Assembly (NCBI RefSeq): GCF_028621895.1
Contig: NZ_CP117520.1
Coordinates: 124,001-188,000 of the forward strand
Length of the DNA: 64,000 nt
From: Acinetobacter sp. GSS19
Lineage (GTDB): Bacteria > Pseudomonadota > Gammaproteobacteria > Pseudomonadales > Moraxellaceae
Reading direction: 5' to 3'
Numbering within the stretch: position 1 is the stretch's first letter; every line of letters starts with the position of its first letter. Positions 41,717-51,924 of this stretch are shown here, piece after piece. The notes under the pieces are model-generated. The model was not told where the DNA came from. It did not search any database and saw only the letters and a program-made list of their open reading frames with translations. The position numbers were made by a program, and so were the translations under genes.

Positions 41717-42376
41717 ATGTTTACAGGGATTATTGAAAGCCTCGGCAAAGTGCAAAGCCTGCAAAGTGTGGGGGGGGATATCCGTTTGCGCATCCAGACT
41801 GATCTAGATTTGTCGGATGTGCATTTGGGCGATTCGATTGCCACCAACGGCATTTGCCTGACCGTGATCGAATGGGGCGACAACTGGTATGCGGCTGATG
41901 TGTCACGTGAAAGTTTGAACCGCACGACGCTCGGACATTGGAAAGTGGGTCAGCCGGTCAATGTGGAAAAGGCCATGCTGCCAACTACACGTTTTGGTGG
42001 CCATATTGTCAGCGGTCATGTCGATGCAGTGGGTGAAATTACCTTGGTGCGTGAAGATGCACGATCCCTGTATTTTGAAGTGACCGCACCGGCTGAAATC
42101 GCCAAGTATCTGGCTGAAAAAGGCTCAGTGACTGTCGATGGCATTAGCCTGACGATTAACCATTTACGTGGCAATATTCTCAGTTTGAACCTGATCCCAC
42201 ATACGGCAGAACGTACCAATATTGGCACATGGAAAGTGGGCAGCAAAGTCAATCTGGAAGTGGATGTGCTGGCACGTTATATCGAACGTTTACTGTTGGG
42301 CGACAAAGCCGCCGATACGCATACCGAATCAAAAATCAGTATGGCTTTTCTCGCGGAAAATGGGTTCTTGAAATAA
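41717..42376 (+). CDS. ribE: Riboflavin synthase alpha subunit
   Basis: A 219-residue riboflavin synthase, which converts two lumazines to riboflavin. It has two tandem lumazine-binding domains (about 1-97 and 98-200), each with an S-x-G/T motif; MFTGIIESLGKV is the canonical start, and TRFGGHIVSGHVD and ISLTINHL are domain hallmarks. The C-terminal tail is about 20 residues longer than the two-domain core. It is last in the nrdR-rib set. Confidence 0.96.
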   Translation: MFTGIIESLGKVQSLQSVGGDIRLRIQTDLDLSDVHLGDSIATNGICLTVIEWGDNWYAADVSRESLNRTTLGHWKVGQPVNVEKAMLPTTRFGGHIVSGHVDAVGEITLVREDARSLYFEVTAPAEIAKYLAEKGSVTVDGISLTINHLRGNILSLNLIPHTAERTNIGTWKVGSKVNLEVDVLARYIERLLLGDKAADTHTESKISMAFLAENGFLK

Positions 42377-42388
42377 GCGTTAAAACGG

Positions 42389-42415
42389 AGATAGCCCATC
42401 GTGATGAGCTATTTC
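42389..42415. terminator. Probable hairpin terminator after ribE
   Basis: ATAGCCCATC/GATGAGCTAT inverted repeat with one mismatch, weak T-run. It also faces the minus-strand gene that follows. Confidence 0.5.
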
Positions 42416-42429
42416 CACCCTCTGTCTTT

Positions 42430-42651
42430 TTAATGTTTAATAATGGTTAAAGAAGTGCTGCCTAACCAAGGCTTGACGCTTTTGGGAGTGGAGACGGAAA
42501 AGTCTCCTTTTTCTTGGGCCTTTCGAGAGAAATAAACCGAGATAGACTGAAAATCAGCGCGGCTGAGTAACAAGTCTTCTGCGGATATTGTCCATTTTTC
42601 GCCAGAATGTAGTTTGCTAATTCGTGCCGAAATCTGGGTCAATAGATCCAT
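42430..42651 (-). CDS. Small unrecognised protein (73 residues)
   Basis: A short protein beginning MDLLTQISARISKLHSGEKW, with a hydrophilic amphipathic start and a Lys/Ser-rich end (STPKSVKPWLGSTSLTIIKH). No known motif, signal or membrane helix. AGGAAG lies 6 bases upstream of the ATG on the minus strand, the reason I believe it and choose this start over a slightly longer one (42666). Function unknown. Confidence 0.5.
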   Translation of the reverse strand: MDLLTQISARISKLHSGEKWTISAEDLLLSRADFQSISVYFSRKAQEKGDFSVSTPKSVKPWLGSTSLTIIKH

Positions 42652-42793
42652 TATTTTCTTCCTCATGCTACTGTAGAGTCACATGCTAAGTGCATGATCT
42701 TTAAACACAATGATTTAAAGATGTGACTATATTGTTGCATTTTTATGTCACTTTGATGACAAAAGCGAAAAGAAATTTGAAAATCAGGTCAAA

Positions 42794-43429
42794 TTAATTT
42801 TTGATCGTCTGGTCAGAAAAATCTGAATTCTGCAGTATGTAGCTAATCTCTTCCTGTGCGGCTGCCTGCAGCTTGTTTCTAAAAGCGCTTACTGCTTCTT
42901 CAATCAGGGTTTCAGCTTCGAGTTCCAGGCGCAGGCGAACGCTTTCCAGTTCTGACAGGATCTGTTCGTCTGAAATCGCGAGACGTCGTGGATGGCTGTA
43001 ATCAATCGACGGCTGTGCCGGATTCTGCTGGTAGCGTTGCGTGTAGTCTTGGATTTCCTGATCGAGCTGTGCACGTAATTGTGACAGGAGCAGGGTTTGT
43101 TCAGTGAAATGCTCAATTTCATGTTGTTGCAAAGCCGCAGCGTATGCAGCCTGGGCGGCACGTTTGTCCTCAAGGCTTTTTTCTAAAGCCAGTTGGCGAC
43201 GAATCCGAGCCTGTTCGAGCAGTTCTGCTTTTAAGTTGGCATAGGCAATGGCAATTTTCTGTTCAGAGGCTTTTTGGGCCAGCTGATCAGCAGTGAGCCA
43301 TTGTTGGATGTCACCACTGGATTGCAGCAGATCACAGATGCGGGCGAGGTCATCAAGAAAAGCTTGACGTACAGCTTCAGGAGCCTGAAGCCAGCGCTTT
43401 TTAAAATCTTGACCTACATTAAGTGCCAC
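42794..43429 (-). CDS. Unrecognised helical protein (211 residues) beside holC
   Basis: No recognised family. The sequence is nearly all helix with charged and Ala/Gln/Leu-rich heptads (EQARIRRQLALEKSLEDKRAAQAAYAAALQQHEIEHF), suggesting a long coiled coil, and a more variable end with an Asp/Tyr segment (IDYSHPRRLAIS). No signal or membrane helix. It has its own ATG just upstream of GGAGATG on the minus strand, 35 bp downstream of the holC stop, so it may be the third gene of a pepA-holC unit. A structural or chaperone-like role is speculative. Confidence 0.65.
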   Translation of the reverse strand: MALNVGQDFKKRWLQAPEAVRQAFLDDLARICDLLQSSGDIQQWLTADQLAQKASEQKIAIAYANLKAELLEQARIRRQLALEKSLEDKRAAQAAYAAALQQHEIEHFTEQTLLLSQLRAQLDQEIQDYTQRYQQNPAQPSIDYSHPRRLAISDEQILSELESVRLRLELEAETLIEEAVSAFRNKLQAAAQEEISYILQNSDFSDQTIKN

Positions 43430-43464
43430 TACACATCTCCTTGCCGGGGTAAAATTAAGCGGGT

Positions 43465-43872
43465 TTATAGTTTAAAGGTGCGCGGTTGAATACCCAAGCG
43501 CCGATATTGTTTGAATTTTTCTCGGCCAATCTGTTTGGCCGTTTCATCATTTTCGATAATTTCAATAATGTGACCAAATTTGTCCGTTTGTTCAAGCGCC
43601 TGATTGTTAAAATTAAACACCAGCCACGCTGCACTGTCAGGAAGCTGTGCTGAAATACAGACGGGTGCATCGGTCTGCTCGATACCATGCGGGATAAAAC
43701 TGCTGGGATCAAAGCTCCACAGGCGCTCATCCAGTTGCTGCTGTAAGTCGGGATCTGGACAGTACAGCCAGATTTTGCCCTGCTTGGGCAGCAGCTTGCG
43801 GCATAAACGGCAAGCACTTTCGACTTGCCGTTCCGGGCTTTTTTCAAACAGATAAAAGCTAACCTTAGCCAT
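43465..43872 (-). CDS. holC: DNA polymerase III subunit chi
   Basis: A 135-residue chi subunit. It links the clamp loader to SSB and pairs with psi. [28 protein letters not shown], the P-loop-like segment and the [41 protein letters not shown] region match HolC. The ATG at 43872 is the family start; it overlaps the pepA stop by 8 bp (43865-43872), the conserved pepA-holC order of gammaproteobacteria. Confidence 0.93.
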   Translation of the reverse strand: MAKVSFYLFEKSPERQVESACRLCRKLLPKQGKIWLYCPDPDLQQQLDERLWSFDPSSFIPHGIEQTDAPVCISAQLPDSAAWLVFNFNNQALEQTDKFGHIIEIIENDETAKQIGREKFKQYRRLGIQPRTFKL

Positions 43873-45313
43873 TGGCAACCGCGCGGTTGGCCAGGAATTG
43901 CATCAACAAAGGTACTGGTCGACCCGTTGCGCCTTTGCTGGTGCCTGACAGCCATGCTGTGCCTGCAACATCCAGATGCGCCCAGCGATAGTCACGGGTA
44001 AAACGCTGCAAGAAACAAGCCGCTGTTACAGAGCCTGCGGTTGGACCCCCAATATTGGCAATGTCGGCGAATGGAGAGTCTAATAATTCCTGATAATCAT
44101 CAATCACCGGCATACGCCAGACGCGGTCGAAACTCTGTTCACCGGCTGCGCTAATTTCATTGGCCAGTTCATCATCGGGTGAGAACAGTCCACTGAGTAC
44201 TTTACCGAGTGCGACCACACAGGCGCCGGTGAGCGTCGCAATATCAATGACCACTGCTGGATCAAAGCGTTTGATGTAGGTCAGGGTGTCACACAGTACC
44301 AGGCGGCCTTCAGCATCGGTATTGAGAATTTCAATGGTTTGGCCACTCATGCTGGTCACGATGTCGCCTGGACGGGTGGCATGACCGGATGGCATGTTTT
44401 CTGCCGCTGCAATCGTACCGACCACATGGATCGGCAGACGTGCTTCACAAAGTGCACGCATGGTACCCAAGACGGAGGCTGCACCGCACATGTCGAATTT
44501 CATTTCATCCATGCCCAGGCCTGGTTTCAGTGAAATGCCACCAGTGTCAAAGGTAATGCCTTTACCCACCAAGACGACAGGTGCTTGGTCGAGTTGTGCT
44601 TGATAGTCGAGGGTGATGATGCGACCTGGACGCTCGGAACCTTTGCTGACCGCTAAAAAGGCATGCATACCCAATTCTGTCATTTGCTGCTCATCTAGCA
44701 CATTGACCTTGAGTAAGTCTGGAAATTCTGCGGCCAAAGCCTGTGCCTGCTCTGCCAGATATTCCGGGAAACAGATATTGCCCGGACGGTTACCGAGGTC
44801 ACGCGCCATACTCTGACCAGATTGGATAGCATCCACTAGGGTGAGTTGTGCTTCAGTTAATGGCGTCTGGCTGGCAATTAAATTGATCTGTTCGAGCAAA
44901 AATTCATTTTTTTTGCTTTTGAATTCATCAAAACCGTAGGCAGCTTGGGTCAGATTCAATGCGAACAGGTAATGCAGTTCCTGTGGCAAAGCGGAAATAT
45001 CCAGACTAATTTGTTTAAATTTCTTTTGTACGCCTTGCACAATCGTTTGTGCCAGCTTGGCCAGTTTCGCGGGCTTAAGCTCCGCAGTTTTATCGAGGCC
45101 GATCAAGGCTGCATTGGGTGCGGCTGTGATTTTCCCAATCAGCGGTAAATTTTCATTGAGGCTCGCTTTAAACTGGGTCGCGGCAATTAAGTTTTCTAAT
45201 TCATTGACTTGATAGGCTGCCGCTGCGTTTTCCAAATGCTCTGCATCAACCAAAATCAACAGATACGGGGTTGAGCTAGTCGCAGCGAGTGAAGTTTGAA
45301 GGGTAAGTTTCAT
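43865..45313 (-). CDS. pepA: Leucyl aminopeptidase (cytosol aminopeptidase)
   Basis: A 482-residue M17 family aminopeptidase, hexameric, with two Zn or Mn ions. The C-terminal catalytic domain shows [17 protein letters not shown], the metal-ligand GAASVLGTM stretch and the signature NTDAEGRL. E. coli PepA also acts in DNA binding at Xer sites. I prefer the ATG at 45313 (MKLTLQTSL) to the one four codons upstream. It is followed by holC with an 8-bp overlap. Confidence 0.95.
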   Translation of the reverse strand: MKLTLQTSLAATSSTPYLLILVDAEHLENAAAAYQVNELENLIAATQFKASLNENLPLIGKITAAPNAALIGLDKTAELKPAKLAKLAQTIVQGVQKKFKQISLDISALPQELHYLFALNLTQAAYGFDEFKSKKNEFLLEQINLIASQTPLTEAQLTLVDAIQSGQSMARDLGNRPGNICFPEYLAEQAQALAAEFPDLLKVNVLDEQQMTELGMHAFLAVSKGSERPGRIITLDYQAQLDQAPVVLVGKGITFDTGGISLKPGLGMDEMKFDMCGAASVLGTMRALCEARLPIHVVGTIAAAENMPSGHATRPGDIVTSMSGQTIEILNTDAEGRLVLCDTLTYIKRFDPAVVIDIATLTGACVVALGKVLSGLFSPDDELANEISAAGEQSFDRVWRMPVIDDYQELLDSPFADIANIGGPTAGSVTAACFLQRFTRDYRWAHLDVAGTAWLSGTSKGATGRPVPLLMQFLANRAVANG

Positions 45314-45469
45314 TGCGGTATTCATGCCTTATAAAGGTTTGCAAATCATTCAACCATTGAAACATTTCCGGTGATAGAGTTGCAATGTACAACGGTGGGA
45401 TAGGTTTTATATTTTTAACATTCGGGTAAACTAGCGCTAGTCCTGATGAACCCTTTTGGAAGAATTAAT

Positions 45470-46570
45470 TTGATTATTCGGCGTTATCTCGTCAAGCAAG
45501 TTGTATCCACTTCTCTGGTGGTGATTGCCTTATTGACCTTGATCATGATGGGTGGCCGATTGATCAAGTATTTTGGTATCGCTGCGCAAGGTCGTTTGGA
45601 TGCCAGTATCCTGTTCAGCATTATTGGCTACCGGATGCCTGAATTCCTGACCCTGATCTTGCCGTTAGGATTTTTTATCGGTTTGATGCTGGTGTTTGGC
45701 CGTTTGTATGTCGATCATGAAATGGCAGTACTGAACAGCAGTGGCGTGAGCCGGCATCAACTGGGCCGTTTACTTATTCCGCTGACCTTGGTCTATTTAT
45801 TGGCACAGAGCGGGTTAATGCTGTGGATGTCACCTTGGGGTTTGCGCCAGTTCGAAGAGCTGACCACCAATCAGGCGGTGCGGACCGGTTTTGATCTGGT
45901 GCGACCAAAAGAATTTATTTCTTCAGGGCCATATACCATTTATGCTGGTGATCTTTCCGATGACCGCAAAAATCTGAAAGATATCTTTTTCTATCAGCGT
46001 GCGGAAAGACCCGGTAAGCCGGATGTGATGATTCTGGCACGTGAAGCGACCCGGGTTGAAGTGGCGAATGATACGGCCAATGTGGTTGATCTGGTGGAAG
46101 GCCGCCGTTATGAAATTTATCCGGGCAAGCCACAGTATTCACAAGCTGAATTCGCAAGCTATCGGTTGCGTCTGGAAAATGACAAGGCTGCCCAGTTTGA
46201 AAGCGCTGAAGTAGAAGCCTTACCTACCGCGAAACTCTGGAAAAATCGCCATGATCCCGTGGTGGTCAGTGAGTTGGGCTGGCGTTTCTTTGTGCCGTTT
46301 GCCCTGATCGTGGCTTTGATGCTAGCCGTGGCCTTGTCCGAAGTAAATCCACGTCAGGGACGCTATTTTCGCCTGTTTCCGGCCATTCTGATTTTTGCCA
46401 GTTTAATTGTGGCCTTGATGGCAATTAAAACCCGCATCAGTAAAGACGAGCTTGGTGTATGGGCTTATCCAGCAGTCTTGATCGCCTATGCGATCGCTGC
46501 AGCGCTGTTCTCGCGTAAGCAGAAATTGGGCCCTAAAATCCAGAAACACATTGAACGCGTGAGGTCTTAA
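45470..46570 (+). CDS. lptF: LPS export ABC transporter permease LptF
   Basis: A permease of the Lpt machine that extracts lipopolysaccharide (here lipooligosaccharide) from the inner membrane, working with LptG and LptB. It has six membrane helices around a large periplasmic beta-jellyroll domain (about 120-255). The motif LIIRRYLVKQVVSTSLVV is the family N-terminus. An ATG at 45446 is also in frame, but GGAAGA at 45458-45463 is well placed for the TTG at 45470, giving 366 residues. It overlaps in expression with lptG, 2 bp downstream. Confidence 0.93.
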   Translation: MIIRRYLVKQVVSTSLVVIALLTLIMMGGRLIKYFGIAAQGRLDASILFSIIGYRMPEFLTLILPLGFFIGLMLVFGRLYVDHEMAVLNSSGVSRHQLGRLLIPLTLVYLLAQSGLMLWMSPWGLRQFEELTTNQAVRTGFDLVRPKEFISSGPYTIYAGDLSDDRKNLKDIFFYQRAERPGKPDVMILAREATRVEVANDTANVVDLVEGRRYEIYPGKPQYSQAEFASYRLRLENDKAAQFESAEVEALPTAKLWKNRHDPVVVSELGWRFFVPFALIVALMLAVALSEVNPRQGRYFRLFPAILIFASLIVALMAIKTRISKDELGVWAYPAVLIAYAIAAALFSRKQKLGPKIQKHIERVRS

Positions 46571-46572
46571 CA

Positions 46573-47643
46573 ATGTTTGCACGTCGAATAGTCGCTAAAC
46601 ATGTGACCAAAACTACCGCACTCGCAATGCTGGGGGCGACAGCCGTCTTATCTATGCTGCAGGTCCTGTTTACCTATCTGGGGGAATTGAGTGACCTAAA
46701 CGAGCACTATAATGCCTGGCAAGCATTGCAATATGTGCTTTGGGGGGCACCGCGTTATCTGTATGAGATTTTGCCGATCTCGGCTTTGATGGGGGCGGTG
46801 CTAGGTCTTGGCACTATGGCATCCAACAGTGAGCTGATCGTGATGCGTTCAGTCGGGATTAGCCTGTGGCGCATTGTTGGCTGGGTGATCCGCTCTGCGA
46901 TGTTGTTGGTGGTGCTGTCTTTTGCCTTAAGCGAATGGGTGATTCCATATACCAATGAGCAGGCGAAAAGCGTGAAAACTCATCAAAGCGTCGCCGCTTT
47001 AGGTGAAGTGAAAGGCTATTGGACACGTGAAGGCCAGCGTTTTATTTACATTGATTACGCCAATTCACAAGGGAATCTGCGAAATATTCAGGTCGTCGAT
47101 TTTGACCAGAATTATCGGTTGCAATCGGTGCTGAATGCGGAGCAAGGGCAATTTGTCAGCGATGGGCGCTGGAATTTAAGTACCGCCCAGCAGGTGGATG
47201 TTTTAGCGAATGGTAATGCCGTCCATCAACGGGCAGATCAACAGGCCCTAGGACTCGCTTTACAACCGAAATATGTGCATATGGTGACGATTGATCCTGA
47301 AGACCTGTCACCCAGCCAGTTGATCAGTTTCATGCGCTATATGCATGAATACAGCCAGGTACCCAAAACTTATCAGTTGGCGTTCTGGCAAAAAGTTGGT
47401 GCGCCGTTTGCTCTGATTGCCTTGGTTCTGATTGCCTGTTCGTTTATTTTTGGGCCATTGCGTCAGCAGTCGATGGGTTTCCGTTTGGTCATCGCGCTGT
47501 TTATCGGGTTAGGTTTCTTTTATCTGCAGGATTTCTTGGGTTATGCCAGCTTGGTGTACTCGCCATCGCCCGCGTGGTTCGTCTTTATCCCGATTGTCCT
47601 GATGTTTATTGCCGGTGGTTATTTACTACAGCGCGTCCGCTAA
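46573..47643 (+). CDS. lptG: LPS export ABC transporter permease LptG
   Basis: A 356-residue partner of LptF, with the same layout of six membrane helices and a periplasmic jellyroll (about 130-270) and the C-terminal LptG motif QKVGAPFALIALVLIACSFIFGPLRQQSMGFRLV. With LptB (not in this window) it forms the ATP-driven extractor. It starts 2 bp after lptF stops, so the two are a tight operon. There is 126 bp before gpmI. Confidence 0.94.
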   Translation: MFARRIVAKHVTKTTALAMLGATAVLSMLQVLFTYLGELSDLNEHYNAWQALQYVLWGAPRYLYEILPISALMGAVLGLGTMASNSELIVMRSVGISLWRIVGWVIRSAMLLVVLSFALSEWVIPYTNEQAKSVKTHQSVAALGEVKGYWTREGQRFIYIDYANSQGNLRNIQVVDFDQNYRLQSVLNAEQGQFVSDGRWNLSTAQQVDVLANGNAVHQRADQQALGLALQPKYVHMVTIDPEDLSPSQLISFMRYMHEYSQVPKTYQLAFWQKVGAPFALIALVLIACSFIFGPLRQQSMGFRLVIALFIGLGFFYLQDFLGYASLVYSPSPAWFVFIPIVLMFIAGGYLLQRVR

Positions 47644-47769
47644 AAGCGTATAACACTTTGCCAGTTCGTCTATTTCTGTGCGTGAAAGCCCGCACAGAAC
47701 ATAGAGTCTTGCAGCAAAATTCGGTAAGATAGCATGCTGAATTTGTAAACAAATGAAAGAGTGAAAATC

Positions 47770-49317
47770 ATGACGGATGCAACTGCTGGCAAAATCCCTC
47801 ACGTTCTGGTGATTATGGATGGTGTGGGCCATCGTGAAGCGGTCGAGGATAACGCTTTTCTTGCAGCGAAAACTCCAAATTTGACAGCCATCACACAAAA
47901 GCATCCGCATGGTTTGATTTCTGGCTCTGGTGAAGATGTGGGTTTGCCGGATGGCCAGATGGGTAACTCGGAAGTGGGTCACATGAACTTGGGCGCAGGC
48001 CGAGTGTTGTACCAAGACTTTACCCGGATTACCAAAGATATTCGTACTGGTGCGTTCTTTGAGCATGAAGTGCTGGTGGATGCGGTTGAAAAGGCCAAAG
48101 CATCGGGTGGCGCTGTGCATATCATGGGGCTGTTGTCGGAAGGCGGTGTGCATTCTCATGAAGACCATATCGTGGCGATGTGTGAACTGGCGCTAAAACG
48201 TGGTGCGCGAGTTTATCTGCATGCTTTCCTTGATGGCCGTGATACACCACCGAAAAGTGCACAACCTTCGTTAGAAAAACTGGATGCGCTGTTTGCCCAA
48301 TATCCGGGTCAAGGCCGTATTGCATCGATGATTGGCCGTTACTATGCCATGGACCGTGACAATCGCTGGGATCGTGTAGAACAAGCCTATCGCCTGTTGA
48401 CCGAAGGTGAGGCAGTCCGTACTGCAGCCACTGCGCTAGAAGGTCTGGAACAGGCCTATGCAGCGGATGAAAGCGATGAGTTTGTCAAGGCGACCCGTAT
48501 TGGTGAGATTGCCAAAATCCAGGATGGCGACAGCATCGTCTTTATGAACTTCCGTGCTGACCGTGCGCGCGAGATCACCAAAGCCTTTGTGGAAAAAGAC
48601 TTTGCCGGTTTCGAACGTAAAGTCGTGCCGAATTTAGCCAAATTCGTCATGCTCACGCGCTATCAGGCCTCGATTGATGCACCCGTGGCGTATATGCCGG
48701 AAGAGCTGAAAAACTCGATTGGTGAATACCTGTCAAACTTGGGTAAAACGCAGTTACGTATTGCTGAAACCGAAAAATATGCGCATGTGACGTTCTTCTT
48801 TAGTGGTGGTCGTGAAGATGAATATCCAGGTGAAAAACGCATCTTGATTCCATCTCCGAATGTGGCGACATATGACCTCAAACCAGAAATGAGCGCTTAT
48901 GAAGTGACCGATGAACTGGTCAAGGCCATCAATTCTGGTGAGTATGACCTGTTAGTTGTGAACTATGCCAATGGTGACATGGTGGGGCATACCGGTGTCT
49001 TTGATGCTGCCGTGAAGGCAGTTGAAGCGGTGGATACGTGTTTGGGCCGTGTTTACGATGCTGTCATGGCCAATAAAGGCCATATGATCATCACGGCAGA
49101 CCATGGTAATGTGGAGCAGATGCAGGACTATGAAAGTGGTCAGGTGCATACTCAGCATACCACTGAGCTGGTGCCATTTATTTATGTTGGTCCAGGCGCA
49201 GCTACGATTGCCGAAGGCGGCGTGTTGGCCGATGTTGCACCAACGCTGTTAAATTTGATGCATTTGCCTGTACCTGCAGATATGCAGGGCCGTAATTTGA
49301 TCACGGTTGAGGCTTAA
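47770..49317 (+). CDS. gpmI: 2,3-bisphosphoglycerate-independent phosphoglycerate mutase
   Basis: A 515-residue Mn2+-dependent glycolytic enzyme interconverting 3- and 2-phosphoglycerate. The metal residues start at D17 (IMDGVG), and the phospho-Ser is S67 in [17 protein letters not shown]-terminal metal ligands occur in DMVGHTGV and [10 protein letters not shown]. Length matches the family. The ATG at 47770 is preferred over an upstream GTG at 47761; AAAGAGTG is its ribosome site. ctpA starts 17 bp downstream. Confidence 0.97.
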   Translation: MTDATAGKIPHVLVIMDGVGHREAVEDNAFLAAKTPNLTAITQKHPHGLISGSGEDVGLPDGQMGNSEVGHMNLGAGRVLYQDFTRITKDIRTGAFFEHEVLVDAVEKAKASGGAVHIMGLLSEGGVHSHEDHIVAMCELALKRGARVYLHAFLDGRDTPPKSAQPSLEKLDALFAQYPGQGRIASMIGRYYAMDRDNRWDRVEQAYRLLTEGEAVRTAATALEGLEQAYAADESDEFVKATRIGEIAKIQDGDSIVFMNFRADRAREITKAFVEKDFAGFERKVVPNLAKFVMLTRYQASIDAPVAYMPEELKNSIGEYLSNLGKTQLRIAETEKYAHVTFFFSGGREDEYPGEKRILIPSPNVATYDLKPEMSAYEVTDELVKAINSGEYDLLVVNYANGDMVGHTGVFDAAVKAVEAVDTCLGRVYDAVMANKGHMIITADHGNVEQMQDYESGQVHTQHTTELVPFIYVGPGAATIAEGGVLADVAPTLLNLMHLPVPADMQGRNLITVEA

Positions 49318-49333
49318 CCCCCAAGAGGACGGA

Positions 49334-50509
49334 ATGATGCAACAAGGAAAGACCCTGGCTCAGATTCTGGGGATCGTGTGCTGTTGTTTATTTTCCGTTC
49401 CGGTTCTTGCAGCAGAGCGTCCGAACACTGATCTGGATTCGGACGTCGTGCAAGAGGATTTTACTGAGGTGCCAGTAGAATCCATCCAGCAATTTGTACA
49501 GATCTACGGTTTGGTACAAAAAAACTATGTGGAAGCAAAATCTGATGAGGTTTTGTTCCAACAGGCGATTAAGGGGCTGGTCAGCGGACTGGATCGTTAT
49601 TCGCGTTATTTATCTCCTGAAGAATATCAACAACTGCTGCAATATACTGAAGGTGAGCTGGCAACGGTCGATTTTGGTCTGCGTTATGATGTTCAGCATC
49701 ATCAATGGCAAATCCAAAACTTAAAAGAAGGAGCTGATTCCAGCAAACTTGGCCTGCGCAATGGTCTGGTGGTCGACAAGATTGACCATCAAAGCTTAAA
49801 AGAGCTGAACCATGTTCAGGTACAGGAATTGCTCACCGGTTCGATAGGCTCCACCATGCTGGTGCAACTGGATGAGCAACGTCCTCCGGTGAGTATCGTC
49901 CGTAATAAAAAGATTGAAGCCGATACTCAAGCTCAGTTATTGCATAATCAGGTTTTGCTGATTAAAGTCCGGGTCTTTCAGCAGGATACTGCCAACCAGA
50001 TTAAGCATCTGATTGAAGATCATGCCAGTAATCGTTTGAAAGCAGTCCTTATCGATTTACGTAATAATCCGGGGGGACTATTGTCCGCTGCGGTGGAGTC
50101 TGCGGACCTGTTTTTAAATCAAGGTGTTATTGTCTCAACCCGCAGTCGTTCCGAAGGTGATCAGCAGTTTCAGGCCTTACCGAGCAATGACTTCCAGAAC
50201 CTGAAAATCGGCATTTTGATTAACCAGCGCTCTGCCTCTGCCGCTGAAGTCTTTACCATGGCGCTCAAGGAGCATGGTCGTGCCTGGGTGGTGGGTGAGA
50301 AAAGTTATGGTAAGGGCGTGGTACAAAAGCTCTTTGCCCTACCCAATGGTGCTGCGCTACAAATGACCGTCTCACATTACTACACACCGTTAGGTCACAT
50401 GATTGAGGGGCAAGGCGTCACGCCAGATTACCTGTATCCGATTTCTGGCGAGATCCGTGATGAAACCTATCTGGAAAATGTCACTGAGTTATTGATTAAG
50501 CACAAATAG
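49334..50509 (+). CDS. Carboxy-terminal processing protease (S41 family)
   Basis: A 391-residue periplasmic S41 peptidase with a signal peptide (cleavage near VLA-AERP), an N-terminal helical segment, a PDZ domain (about 110-185) and the catalytic domain. The nucleophile Ser and general-base Lys are S302 (RSASAAE; S300 is the neighbour) and K327 (SYGKGVVQ). Such Ctp/Prc enzymes trim cell-wall hydrolases or lipoproteins. AGAGGA sits before ATGATG at 49334. It starts 17 bp after gpmI and its stop lies 2 bp from the convergent pilR. Confidence 0.92.
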   Translation: MMQQGKTLAQILGIVCCCLFSVPVLAAERPNTDLDSDVVQEDFTEVPVESIQQFVQIYGLVQKNYVEAKSDEVLFQQAIKGLVSGLDRYSRYLSPEEYQQLLQYTEGELATVDFGLRYDVQHHQWQIQNLKEGADSSKLGLRNGLVVDKIDHQSLKELNHVQVQELLTGSIGSTMLVQLDEQRPPVSIVRNKKIEADTQAQLLHNQVLLIKVRVFQQDTANQIKHLIEDHASNRLKAVLIDLRNNPGGLLSAAVESADLFLNQGVIVSTRSRSEGDQQFQALPSNDFQNLKIGILINQRSASAAEVFTMALKEHGRAWVVGEKSYGKGVVQKLFALPNGAALQMTVSHYYTPLGHMIEGQGVTPDYLYPISGEIRDETYLENVTELLIKHK

Positions 50510-50511
50510 TT

Positions 50512-51924
50512 TTATTCGACCTCGGAATCCAAGCCCAGTTTTTTTAGCCGGTAGCGTAAGGAACGGAAACTCATGCCGAGTTTCTTGGCCGCTAGCGTAC
50601 GGTTCCAGTGGGTCATATCAAGTGCCTTTAACAGCAGCTCTTTTTCGATTCTTTCCAGATAATGCTCTAACCCTTCAGCTGGAAGTTGACCATAGAGGAC
50701 ACCCGGAGCATGGATAGTCGTGGCTGAAGCAGATTCCTGTTGAGGCGCTGCTGGTTGCAGAGGGGGGGAAATGCTGTTTTGCAGGTCTTCCACTTGCAAT
50801 TCGGTCTCGTCGCAGAATGCGATGGCACGTTCCACCATATTGCGCAATTCACGCACATTACCTGGAAAATGCTGCTGTAGCAAAAACTGCTGGGCTGCTT
50901 TACTCAGCGATTTCACGGGCAGATCCCACTCATCACACACCTGCTGAATAAAATGGTCTGCCAATAACAGAATATCCTGTCCTCGTTCTCTTAAGGGAGG
51001 AAGCACTACATCAATCACATGCAGGCGGAAGAACAAATCCTGACGGAATTTCCCCTGTTGCACGAGACTGGTCAGATTCTGATGGCTGGCACTGATGATG
51101 CGAAAATCGACATCAATTTCCTGATCACTGCCGAGTGGGCGAACCTGTTTGTCCTGCAGCACTCGTAGCAGTTTGACCTGCATATTAAGCGGCAATTCAG
51201 CAATTTCATCCAAGAATAAACTGCCACCATTGGCTGCCTGGATCAGTCCCTGTTTGTCTTGTGCTGCCCCGCTAAAGCTGCCTTTCTTATAGCCGAACAG
51301 CTCACTTTCCATCAACTCTGCCGGAATTGCCCCACAGTTAATCGCAATAAAAGGTCCCTGATTGCGGTTACTGAGCTGATGAATCAAACGTGCGACCACT
51401 TCTTTGCCACTGCCGGATTCCCCGGTAATAAAAACAGGTGCCTGAGAACGGACAATTTTATTCAGGTCTGCCCGTAGCTGCTGAATGGGCTCGGAACGGC
51501 CGATCAACAGGCGATTTTCGGGACGATCTTCGGCGGCAGGACACCAGGATTTCGGCAGATTGAGGGCTTTTTGTAATAGTTGGGTTAAATGCTTCTGATT
51601 AATCGGTTTACTGACAAAATCAAAGGCTCCGGCTTTTAATGCACTGACTGCAATATCCATACTGCCATAGGCGGTCAGTACGGCAATCGGTGTGTTGGGA
51701 TAACAGCGTGTGACCAGTTCGACCAACTCCAGACCGTTACCATCTGGCATGTTTAAATCGGTCAGACAGGCATCGTACTGGTATTGGGTAAAGAAATAGC
51801 GCGCACGTTGTAAACTATGCGCAATATGCGTCTTGATGCCCATACGTGCCAGGGTCATCTGCATCAGCGTACATAAGTCTTCTTCATCATCCACCAATAA
51901 GACGAGGGCTTGTTTTTCTGTCAT
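50512..51924 (-). CDS. pilR: Sigma-54-dependent response regulator PilR
   Basis: A 470-residue NtrC-family activator. Receiver domain with phospho-Asp D56 (TDLNMP), AAA+ domain with GESGSGKE, sigma-54 loop GSFSGA (a Ser variant of GAFTGA), and a Fis-type HTH at the end (WNRTLAAKKLGMSFRSLRYRL). In Pseudomonas PilR turns on type IV pilin transcription. The ATG at 51924 overlaps the pilS stop by ATGA. MTEKQALVLLVDD is the family start. Confidence 0.93.
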   Translation of the reverse strand: MTEKQALVLLVDDEEDLCTLMQMTLARMGIKTHIAHSLQRARYFFTQYQYDACLTDLNMPDGNGLELVELVTRCYPNTPIAVLTAYGSMDIAVSALKAGAFDFVSKPINQKHLTQLLQKALNLPKSWCPAAEDRPENRLLIGRSEPIQQLRADLNKIVRSQAPVFITGESGSGKEVVARLIHQLSNRNQGPFIAINCGAIPAELMESELFGYKKGSFSGAAQDKQGLIQAANGGSLFLDEIAELPLNMQVKLLRVLQDKQVRPLGSDQEIDVDFRIISASHQNLTSLVQQGKFRQDLFFRLHVIDVVLPPLRERGQDILLLADHFIQQVCDEWDLPVKSLSKAAQQFLLQQHFPGNVRELRNMVERAIAFCDETELQVEDLQNSISPPLQPAAPQQESASATTIHAPGVLYGQLPAEGLEHYLERIEKELLLKALDMTHWNRTLAAKKLGMSFRSLRYRLKKLGLDSEVE

